Part shown: positions 50,545 through 57,537 of the stretch, one piece after another
How positions within the stretch are numbered: the stretch's first letter is position 1
Layout of the letters: the number at the start of each line of letters is the position of its first letter
NCBI GenBank assembly: GCA_031425695.1
Contig: JANPJV010000076.1
Coordinates: 4,096 to 68,095 of the forward strand
Direction of reading: 5' to 3'
Length of the DNA: 64,000 nucleotides
DNA from: JANPJV01 sp031425695
GTDB lineage: Bacteria > Pseudomonadota > Gammaproteobacteria > Xanthomonadales > SZUA-5
Made by a program: the position numbers and the translations under genes
Notes under the pieces: generated by a model
Databases searched by the model: none
Told to the model about the DNA's origin: nothing
Seen by the model: only the letters and a program-made list of their open reading frames with translations

Positions 50545-51264
50545 GTGACCGACCCGCCCCATCTGCTGGTAGTCGAGGACGAGGCTGAGATCGCCGAGAT
50601 GCTGCGCCGTTATTTCAGCGGCCAGGGCTTTCGCGTGAGTCTCGCCAGCGACGGCACGCAGATGCGTGCAGTGCTGGCGCGGGAGGCGATCACGCTGGTG
50701 CTGCTCGATCTCGGCCTGCCTGGCGAGGATGGTTTCGAGCTGACGCGGCACCTCACCAGCGAATGGCGTGGGCCGGTGATCATCGTCAGCGGCCGGGGCG
50801 ACGCGTTTGATCGGGTGGTGGGCCTGGAGCTTGGCGCTGACGATTACGTGACCAAGCCGTTCGAGCTGCGCGAACTGCTCGCTCGGGTGCGCAGCGTGCT
50901 GCGTCGCAGCGCGACGCTGCCGGCACCGCCGGAGCCTGAGCACAGCAGCGTCTTCGAGTTTGAGGGATTTCGCCTGCGTCTCGATGCGCGCTCATTGATT
51001 GACGCCAGCGGGCGCGAGGTGGCGCTGACCACCGGCGAGTTCGAGCTGCTCCATGCGCTGGTGTCGCAACCCAACCGGGTGCTCTCCCGTGACCAGCTGA
51101 TGAACGCGCTGCACCGCCGCGACGCGGGGCCGTTCGATCGTGCCATCGATGTCCAGATCGGCCGGCTGCGGCGCAAGATCGAAGCCGATCCGGCGCAGCC
51201 GGCGATCATCAAATCGGTCCGCGGGGCCGGCTATCTGTGCGCCGCGCGCGTGCAGCGCGGCTGA
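50545..51264 (+). CDS. OmpR-family response regulator
   Basis: About 239 aa. Receiver domain with acidic pair in VVEDEAEIAEML, phospho-Asp in LVLLDLGLPGEDGF, and Lys in VTKPFELREL; then a winged-helix DNA-binding domain (TTGEFELLHALVSQPNRVLS ... VDVQIGRLRRKI-like). GTG 50545 is the start. It precedes the hybrid kinase by 13 bp, so the two form one operon. Targets unknown. Confidence 0.92.
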   Translation: MTDPPHLLVVEDEAEIAEMLRRYFSGQGFRVSLASDGTQMRAVLAREAITLVLLDLGLPGEDGFELTRHLTSEWRGPVIIVSGRGDAFDRVVGLELGADDYVTKPFELRELLARVRSVLRRSATLPAPPEPEHSSVFEFEGFRLRLDARSLIDASGREVALTTGEFELLHALVSQPNRVLSRDQLMNALHRRDAGPFDRAIDVQIGRLRRKIEADPAQPAIIKSVRGAGYLCAARVQRG

Positions 51265-51277
51265 GCTGGAGTTCTAC

Positions 51278-53266
51278 ATGGAATACGGCACGGCGATCTT
51301 CCGGGCGCTGTTCGAGACCGCCCCCGATGCGATGCTGGTGGTCGATTCCACGGGCAAGATCGTCCTCGCCAACCCCCAGGCCGCGCGCCTGTTCGGCCAC
51401 GAGGACGCCGGGTTGACCGGTCACCCCATCGAAGTGCTGATCCCGGATGAAGCGCGTTCGGCCCATATCGGTCATCGCAATCGCTACATGGCTCATCCGC
51501 GTGTGCGCCCCATGGGAGCGGGCCAGGAGCTGACCGGCTTGCGGCGCGACCAGAGCCGCTTCCCGATCGAAATCGCGCTGAGCCCGATCGAAGCCGATGG
51601 TGAACGCCTGTTCGTCGCTTCCATCCGCGACATCTCCGACACCCAACGCGCCCGCCAAGCGCTGGCGCGTGCACGCTACGACACCTATCTCGCCCAGGCA
51701 GGCCAGCTGGCGCTGGAATCCAGTATCGAGGCCACGCTCGACCGCCTGCCAGAGATGCTGGTCCTGGCATTGGAGACCGACGCGGCGCTGGTGATCTTCG
51801 GCCACGAAGGCCAGGTACCGCAGGTGCGCGCGGCGATCGGCGTGCGCGAGCATGAGCTCGATCCCCTGCTGGCGGCGCTCGGCAGCGCTTTGCCGCCAGC
51901 GGCTGCGTCCGGCGGCTCGCGGGAAATCGAATGGCCGGCGGCGGATGTGGCGATGGTGGGATTCACCGCCGGCATCGCTGCGCGCCTGTCAGATTTCGAT
52001 CGGTCCCGGGGCTCGATCAGCGTACTTTCGCGCAGCCCGCGCGAATTCGACCGCGAGGCCGCCCACTTCCTGCAATCGGTCGCCAACCTGCTGTCGGCCG
52101 CGCTGCAGCGCGACCAGAGCCAGGAGCAGCTTGCGCACGCCCAACGCCTGGAAGCCATCGGCCAGCTCACCGGCGGTATCGCCCACGATTTCAATAACCT
52201 GCTCACCGTGGTCTCCGGCAACCTGCAACTGGTCGAAGCCGAGGTGGGCGAGCAACAGCCGCAGACGCTCGAGCTGATCGGCAGCGCCCTGCGCGCCGTC
52301 GGCCGTGGTGCCGAGCTCACCCGCAAGCTGCTCGCATTTGCGCGGCGGCAGCGGCTCAGCCCGCGCGCGATCGATCCCGCGCAATTGCTGGGCGAGCTCG
52401 CGCAGATGTTGCGGCGTACGCTGGCCGAGCGCGTCGAGCTGGAACTGGTGTGTGCACCCGAGACTCCGCCGGTGTTCGCCGATCCGGCGCAGCTCGAGGC
52501 GGCGCTGATCAATCTCTCGCTGAATGCGCGCGATGCCATGCCGCAGGGCGGCAGGCTGCGCATCGAGGCGCGCGCGCATCGCCCCGAGGACGACGTGGCG
52601 GACGATGCGGGGATGGACGGCGAGCACGTGATGTTCGAGGTCAGCGACAGCGGTACCGGCATGAGCCCGGAGGTGCTGGCGCGCGCCTTCGAGCCGTTCT
52701 TTACGACCAAGGAGCAGGGCAAGGGCAGCGGGCTCGGCCTCAGCATGGTGTACGGCTTCGTCAAGCAATCCGGTGGCTTCCTGCGCACCCGTTCGCGTGT
52801 CGGCCAAGGTACGCGCATTGCGTTGGTCTTGCCCCGGGCACGGCAGGCGCAGACGGCGGCGGCCACGGTGAAGGGCGCACTCCCGCGCGGGGACGAGCGC
52901 GTGCTGGTGGTCGAGGACGAACCGGATGTGCGCGGCATCGCCGTCGCCTTCCTCAAATCCCTGGGCTATCGCGTCGAGGCCGCGGCGAGCGCCGACGAGG
53001 CTGCTGAATTGCTCGGCAAGCACCGAGATATCACGCTGCTGTTCTCCGACGTGATCCTGGGCTCCGGGCGTACCGGGGCCGAGCTGGCGCGGGATCTTTG
53101 CCGGGAGCGTCCACGCCTCGCGGTCTTGCTGACCTCCGGCTACGAGCGTCCCGCGGCCGATGCCGACGAGCAGCCTGGTCGTGAGTTCGAGCTGTTGCGC
53201 AAGCCCTACAGCCGCGAGCAACTGGCGGCCGCGCTCAGGCGCGCCTTGAGCGCGCTGCTGCCGTGA
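51278..53266 (+). CDS. Hybrid sensor histidine kinase (PAS-GAF-like-HisKA-HATPase-REC)
   Basis: About 662 aa, soluble. PAS domain at residues ~1-130 (ETAPDAMLVVDSTGKIVLAN), a GAF-like region ~150-280, phospho-His in LTGGIAHDFNNLLTV near 300, HATPase motifs DSGTGMSP and GSGLGLSMVYGFVKQ, and a C-terminal receiver from ~540 (VLVVEDEPDVRGI, LLFSDVILG). Start ATG 51278 with GGAG at 7 nt. Works with the adjacent OmpR-type regulator or through its own receiver. The stop abuts the convergent CRP/FNR gene. Confidence 0.92.
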   Translation: MEYGTAIFRALFETAPDAMLVVDSTGKIVLANPQAARLFGHEDAGLTGHPIEVLIPDEARSAHIGHRNRYMAHPRVRPMGAGQELTGLRRDQSRFPIEIALSPIEADGERLFVASIRDISDTQRARQALARARYDTYLAQAGQLALESSIEATLDRLPEMLVLALETDAALVIFGHEGQVPQVRAAIGVREHELDPLLAALGSALPPAAASGGSREIEWPAADVAMVGFTAGIAARLSDFDRSRGSISVLSRSPREFDREAAHFLQSVANLLSAALQRDQSQEQLAHAQRLEAIGQLTGGIAHDFNNLLTVVSGNLQLVEAEVGEQQPQTLELIGSALRAVGRGAELTRKLLAFARRQRLSPRAIDPAQLLGELAQMLRRTLAERVELELVCAPETPPVFADPAQLEAALINLSLNARDAMPQGGRLRIEARAHRPEDDVADDAGMDGEHVMFEVSDSGTGMSPEVLARAFEPFFTTKEQGKGSGLGLSMVYGFVKQSGGFLRTRSRVGQGTRIALVLPRARQAQTAAATVKGALPRGDERVLVVEDEPDVRGIAVAFLKSLGYRVEAAASADEAAELLGKHRDITLLFSDVILGSGRTGAELARDLCRERPRLAVLLTSGYERPAADADEQPGREFELLRKPYSREQLAAALRRALSALLP

Positions 53267-53977
53267 TCAATGCGCGGTCGCACCCGAGCTTGCCAGCTCC
53301 GACAGCGCCTGCGCATCCAGGATGCGAATCTCGCGGCGCGTGACATCCAGCAGGCCACGTTCGCGCAGGTGGGAGATTGCACGGGTGACGGTTTCGAGTT
53401 GCAGGTTAAGAAAGCTCCCGATCTCGGCGCGCGTCATGCGCAGGACGAAATGCGTCGCGCTGAAGCCGAGTGCGTGCAGGCGACGCCCGAGATCGAGCAG
53501 CAGCGTCGCCACGCGCTGTTCGGCGCCGAGCGTGCCGACCGACAGCAGCCACTGGCGCTCGGCGCGGACCTGGGCCGAGAGCTGCAGGGTCATCGCGGCC
53601 TGCAGCTCGGGCTGGCGCGCGGCCGCGGACATCAGGTCGCACATCGCGATTTCCCAGACTTCACTATCCTCGAGCGCGAGCGCGTCACCCTCGTGGGTGC
53701 CTGCGCCGATCGACTCCAGCGCCAGCAGCTCGCCACGCAGGTGAAACCCGGTAACGCGTTCGCGACCATCGCTCGAGGCGAGCACCGATTTGATGCAACC
53801 GGCATTGACGAAATAGACCGCGCGCAGCACTTGGCCGGCCCGATATAGCGCCTGGCCGGCACTGATCCGGCGTCGCGCAAAGGCGACCGAGCGCTGCAGC
53901 AGCTCCTGGCTGATCCCGGCGGCAATCAGCGGCTGTGCCAGGGTGCGGACACTGTTGAGCGTGCGGGTAGCGAGCAT
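53267..53977 (-). CDS. CRP/FNR-family regulator without iron-sulfur cysteines (DNR-like)
   Basis: About 236 aa. A cyclic-nucleotide-like barrel (RISAGQALYRAGQVLRAVYF) and dimer helix precede a winged helix with recognition segment LQLETVTRAISHLRERGLL. The N terminus lacks the FNR-type C-x2-C-x5-C cluster, so oxygen is not sensed as in the fnr product at 4450; a haem/NO-sensing DNR role or another signal is possible. E-x2-TR is close to the FNR E-x2-SR contact, so it may read similar boxes. It is divergent from a usp gene with an FNR box between them. Confidence 0.85.
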   Translation of the reverse strand: MLATRTLNSVRTLAQPLIAAGISQELLQRSVAFARRRISAGQALYRAGQVLRAVYFVNAGCIKSVLASSDGRERVTGFHLRGELLALESIGAGTHEGDALALEDSEVWEIAMCDLMSAAARQPELQAAMTLQLSAQVRAERQWLLSVGTLGAEQRVATLLLDLGRRLHALGFSATHFVLRMTRAEIGSFLNLQLETVTRAISHLRERGLLDVTRREIRILDAQALSELASSGATAH

Positions 53978-54089
53978 TCTGGGGCATTCCGGCGAGTCAG
54001 TGAGATCAGCTTAGGCAGTGGTCGCGACGCCACGACTTCACTCGGTAACGGCTCGGTAACAGCGTGTTTCAGCGTGCTCCATGCAGCTC

Positions 54090-54113
54090 GGGAGTTGATC
54101 CGGATCAACTCCC
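54090..54113. promoter_or_regulatory. Perfect 24-bp palindrome containing an FNR/ANR box
   Basis: GGGAGTTGATCCGG and its reverse complement form an unbroken 24-bp palindrome; the core TTGATCCGGATCAA (54095-54108) is a perfect FNR box. On the plus strand a -10-like GACAAT (54130-54135) is at class II distance, pointing to the usp gene at 54165. It also lies 113 bp before the divergent CRP/FNR gene. Confidence 0.85.
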
Positions 54114-54164
54114 GTTCGACGCATCCATCGACAATGGTCGCTGACGATCAAATTCCTCCGGACC

Positions 54165-54971
54165 GTGAGCGTGCAGGACATTCTTCTTCTCTCCGGGCTG
54201 CCGCTGTCGAAACCGACGGTGCGCTATGCCGCTGAGCTCGCCGGGCTCTGGAATGGCCAGCTCACCGGCCTGCACGTGTGCGCTCCGCTGAGCATGCAGC
54301 TCGATCCGGCGCGCCCGGCGGCGATGAGCATGCAACTGCAGTGGGAACAGGACCGGCTCGCGCGAGCCCGCGCCGCCGCCGATGACTTTGAGCGCTGCGC
54401 GGGTACGGCAAGCCACGGCCGCTGCTCCTGGAAGACCGCCACTGGCGCGCTCGCGGAAGTCGTCGCATCGATAGCGAACTGGCATGACCTGCTGCTCGTG
54501 CAGCGCGGAGCCGAGCTTCCGGGAGGGTCGATGGCATCGCTGGCGCAGTTGATCCTGACCAGTGCGGTGCCGGTCATGGTGCTGCCACCGACGGCCGAGC
54601 CGCTACGGCTGGGGCGCATCGCGGTGCTCTGGGATGGAACGCCAGAAGCCACCCGAGCGCTGCACGCCGCGCTGGCGTCACTGCGGACCGCGACCGCGGT
54701 AGCCGTGTTTGCGAACGCCGGCGACGAAGCTAACCGTGGCAACTTCAATCTGGCCCAATACCTGCAGGCCCACGCAGTTGCGCACTCCGTTCACGCCATT
54801 GATTCAAGCACCCTGACCGCCGCGCGGGTGCTCACGGCCATCGCCGAGTTCCAACCCGACCTGTTGGTGCTCGGCGCGCGCGGCAACGGCCGTTTCGGTG
54901 AATGGAGACTCGATGGGTTTTGTGGCTCGCTGATTGAAACCGCTCACATTCCGGTGCTCACCGCGAGCTAG
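54165..54971 (+). CDS. Universal stress protein, two domains
   Basis: About 268 aa with two Usp-like domains; the first (VQDILLLSGLPLSKPTVRYA) lacks a clear nucleotide motif, and the second ends with GARGNGRFGEWRLDGFCGSL. Start is GTG 54165; ATG codons lie only further inside. Control by the palindromic FNR box upstream is likely. Cytoplasmic; may act in survival without oxygen. Confidence 0.8.
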   Translation: MSVQDILLLSGLPLSKPTVRYAAELAGLWNGQLTGLHVCAPLSMQLDPARPAAMSMQLQWEQDRLARARAAADDFERCAGTASHGRCSWKTATGALAEVVASIANWHDLLLVQRGAELPGGSMASLAQLILTSAVPVMVLPPTAEPLRLGRIAVLWDGTPEATRALHAALASLRTATAVAVFANAGDEANRGNFNLAQYLQAHAVAHSVHAIDSSTLTAARVLTAIAEFQPDLLVLGARGNGRFGEWRLDGFCGSLIETAHIPVLTAS

Positions 54972-55019
54972 CAACCGTCGCGTTTCCAGCCTGGTGGCGT
55001 AGAGCTCACAGCCGGTCCA

Positions 55020-55946
55020 CTACTTGACCAGCGTCACCGGGACATTCACCAGGTGCAGCACGCGCTTGGCAGTGGAGCCGAATAACAGTTGCGCGATGGC
55101 ACCGGCCCCGCGGGTACCCATGACGATGCGCGTGGCGGCCAGCTCTTGCACCGTTCTCGCAATGCTCTCCGCGGGCTCGCCAATGACCACGATTGGACGA
55201 AATGACAGCCCCGCCGCACTCAGGCGCGCGGTCGCGGTGCGCAGCTGCTGCATGCCTTCCTGCTGCTGCGCGACGTCCACCGCGCCAGCCAGTTCGGCAT
55301 TGCGTACGATCGCATTCGGGTAGGGGGCCTGGACGTTGAGCAGGACGAGGTCGCCGCCCGCGCCACGACCGGCTTCGGCGATGACGTGGTCGATCGCGCG
55401 GTTCGCGTGGTCAGAGCCGTCGACTGGCACCAGGGTGAGCCTGCGCGCTTTACCGGCCGGCGCCAGCGCGGCGTTTTCCGGCGTGGCGCGCCCGGCCTGG
55501 TGCATGGTCAGCGTCGGCGTCGGTACCAGCGTGACCGGCAACGCGACCGCATTGACCACCTTGGTGGCGATCGACCCGACCAGCACCGAGCCGAGGACAC
55601 TGGTGCCGCGCGTGCCCATGACGATTTCGGCATAGGCACCGGTGGCGGATTGGTCAAAGATGACGCGGCCGGGATCCCCGAAGGCTATTTCCGTCGTGTA
55701 CTCGACGGCCGCCTCCTTCAACACGGCAATGACCGGCGCCAAAGCCGCGTGCCCCTGCTCTTCAGCGTATTCATTGATCATGCCGGCCGAGACCAGCTTG
55801 GCCAGGGCGACGTGGACATGCGGCCGATACTGGACATTGAGCAGATGCAGCGCGAGCGCTTCTCCGGCATGCATGCGATCGGCCACGTGCGTCGCTGCGA
55901 ACTGCGAGCTGATCGAGCCGTCCACGGGGATCAGGATCCTGCGCAT
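55020..55946 (-). CDS. Universal stress protein, tandem domains
   Basis: About 308 aa with two complete Usp domains. Each has an N-terminal LVPVDGS-type strand (MRRILIPVDGSISSQ and LTLVPVDGSDHANRAIDHVI) and a G-x2-G-x9-G-[ST] nucleotide motif (GTRGTSVLGSVLVGSIATK and GTRGAGAIAQLLFGSTAKR). The linker TPENAALAPAGKARR is the sequence preserved as a relic near 26383. No FNR box is seen upstream. Confidence 0.92.
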   Translation of the reverse strand: MRRILIPVDGSISSQFAATHVADRMHAGEALALHLLNVQYRPHVHVALAKLVSAGMINEYAEEQGHAALAPVIAVLKEAAVEYTTEIAFGDPGRVIFDQSATGAYAEIVMGTRGTSVLGSVLVGSIATKVVNAVALPVTLVPTPTLTMHQAGRATPENAALAPAGKARRLTLVPVDGSDHANRAIDHVIAEAGRGAGGDLVLLNVQAPYPNAIVRNAELAGAVDVAQQQEGMQQLRTATARLSAAGLSFRPIVVIGEPAESIARTVQELAATRIVMGTRGAGAIAQLLFGSTAKRVLHLVNVPVTLVK

Positions 55947-56134
55947 CGTGTTCGGAACCTCGAGTCAGTCAATGCCGAGAGTGTAGCGAAAGTGCGGCCG
56001 GCCACCAGCGGCCTGCCAGTCCGTGCAGCTCGGCCGGTCGCGCCGGCAACAATCTCCATCGGCGCGATAGAATTGGCGCGATATCGCCGTCAGATCACTT
56101 CGGTGCAGACCCCGTCACGACTGAGAACCCGAGC

Positions 56135-56626
56135 ATGAGCAAGAAATCCAAAGCCACCGGTATCGACATCGGCATCAGCGGCAGCGATCGCAAGGCGATC
56201 ACCGACGGCCTGTCGCGTCTGCTGGCCGACAGCTACACGCTGTACCTGATGACCCACAACTTCCACTGGAACGTCACCGGGCCGCAGTTCAACAGCCTGC
56301 ACATGATGTTCATGACCCAGTACACCGAGCAGTGGACCGCCCTCGACCAGATCGCCGAGCGCATCCGCGCACTCGGTTATCCCGCGCCCGGGACGTACAA
56401 GGAGTTCGTCGCGCTGGCGTCGATCGAGGAAGTCGAGGGCGTGCCGAAGGCCAATGCGATGGTGCGGCACCTGATCAACGCACACGAGAGCACGGCCCGC
56501 ACCGCGCGCTCCTTGTTCAACGCGGTCAACGCCGCCAATGACCAGCCGACCGCCGACCTGCTGACCCAGCGCCTCGAGGTCCACGAAAAGACGGCATGGA
56601 TGCTGCGCAGCCTGCTGGAGGAGTAA
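56135..56626 (+). CDS. dps: Dps-type ferritin-like DNA-binding protein
   Basis: About 163 aa member of the Dps family: a four-helix protein forming 12-mers that oxidise and store iron and shield DNA. The inter-subunit ferroxidase residues are visible in THNFHWNVTGPQFNSLH (His, His) and in EQWTALDQIAERIRALG (Asp, Glu). A Lys-rich N terminus (MSKKSKATG) could bind DNA. Its stop abuts the stop of the convergent ion-channel gene with no gap. Confidence 0.94.
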   Translation: MSKKSKATGIDIGISGSDRKAITDGLSRLLADSYTLYLMTHNFHWNVTGPQFNSLHMMFMTQYTEQWTALDQIAERIRALGYPAPGTYKEFVALASIEEVEGVPKANAMVRHLINAHESTARTARSLFNAVNAANDQPTADLLTQRLEVHEKTAWMLRSLLEE

Positions 56627-57088
56627 TCAAGGCATCGACCGAGTGTGCCCACGGGCCGGCTCGACTTGATTCGCGTCGATTTCCCCGGCGCCGCTTTGGC
56701 GCAGCGCGCCCACTTCGCCGCGCAAGCTCAGGATCTCGGTGCGCAGTTGGCCGATGGCATGCAGGAGGTCGCGCTCGATCTGGCGTTCTTCGGCCTGCAC
56801 GAACATCGCGGCCACCGAGGCCGTGACCAGTGAGAGCACGGCCAATCCCAGCAGGACGACGAGCACCGAAAACACACGCGATGCGAACGTGGTCGGGACG
56901 ATGTCGCCGTAGCCCACCGTGGCGGCGGTGGTAAACGCGAGCCACAGGCCATCGCCGAAGCTTTGCGCGCTCGGCTCGATCAGCCAGAAACCCAGCCCGC
57001 CCAGCCCGAGGATCAACAGGCACAGGAGCAGCGGGTAGACCAGTCCGTTGCGGGTAATCAGGCGCTTGCGGTGCGGTGATCGTTTCAT
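56627..57088 (-). CDS. Two-helix potassium-channel-family protein
   Basis: About 153 aa. First helix VYPLLLCLLILGLGGLGFWL, pore loop with selectivity filter TVGYGD in FTTAATVGYGDIVPTT, second helix VLVVLLGLAVLSLVTASVAA, then a charged coiled coil (ERDLLHAIGQLRTEILSLRG). This is the minimal KcsA-like layout; the coiled coil would hold a tetramer. The FNR box upstream is placed so that transcription would begin at the start codon; no Shine-Dalgarno sequence is present. Confidence 0.9.
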   Translation of the reverse strand: MKRSPHRKRLITRNGLVYPLLLCLLILGLGGLGFWLIEPSAQSFGDGLWLAFTTAATVGYGDIVPTTFASRVFSVLVVLLGLAVLSLVTASVAAMFVQAEERQIERDLLHAIGQLRTEILSLRGEVGALRQSGAGEIDANQVEPARGHTRSMP

Positions 57089-57122
57089 CTGCCGACGCTA
57101 TGCGCCCAGGCGCATGAGCATT

Positions 57123-57136
57123 GTGATCCAGGTCAA
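57123..57136 (-). promoter_or_regulatory. FNR/ANR box for the ion-channel gene
   Basis: On the minus strand TTGACCTGGATCAC, centre 57129.5, 41.5 bp before the A of the ATG at 57088. The -10 TAGCGT lies at -12 to -7 relative to that A. Confidence 0.8.
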
Positions 57137-57306
57137 TTCGCGACCAAGCCGCGACCCCGGCGGGCCGGTGGCGCGCGTCGCGGCTTGAAGCCCTCGGAAA
57201 GTGACGTGGTAAGGGACAGGTCCTGACCATCCGGGTGCCGGAAGTTTTAAATATGCGCGTCAGGGTCTGAACGCCATGGCGGCTCAAGCGGGCGACCAGC
57301 CGTGAG

Positions 57307-57320
57307 TTGACCTCGATCAT
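57307..57320 (+). promoter_or_regulatory. FNR/ANR box for the phosphoketolase gene
   Basis: TTGACCTCGATCAT, centre 57313.5. Class II spacing predicts a start at 57355 and the -10 TAAAGT (57343-57348) fits well. The leader to the chosen ATG is then about 183 nt. Confidence 0.8.
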
Positions 57321-57354
57321 CTGGTCCATCCATTGGTTGCACTAAAGTGCCCGC

Positions 57355-57537
57355 ATGTCTCGACGCCTGCGTCGGAGCAGGAAGGCTGCGATGCTTTTCC
57401 CGGCTCGCCGAAGAACCAGAACATCGCGGCCTTGGCTGCTGCCACAACTTCTCCCATCGGATTCCTCGCCGATCGCTGCGCGACATGACGCCGATAGCGG
57501 GATGTTCGAACTACTTTCCCCAGGATCGAGGAATTCC
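57355..57537 (+). other. Long 5' leader of the phosphoketolase mRNA
   Basis: From the predicted transcription start to the ATG at 57538. An in-frame ATG stands at 57355 but the intervening translation is Arg/Ser-rich and unlike phosphoketolase N termini, so it is treated as untranslated. No known riboswitch is recognised. Upstream, 57137-57306 holds nothing recognisable. Confidence 0.4.

Noticed and set aside
57355..57537. N-terminal extension of phosphoketolase
   Set aside because: The 61 extra residues are Arg/Ser/Pro-rich, unlike the family, while AGGA and ATG at 57538 give the normal length.
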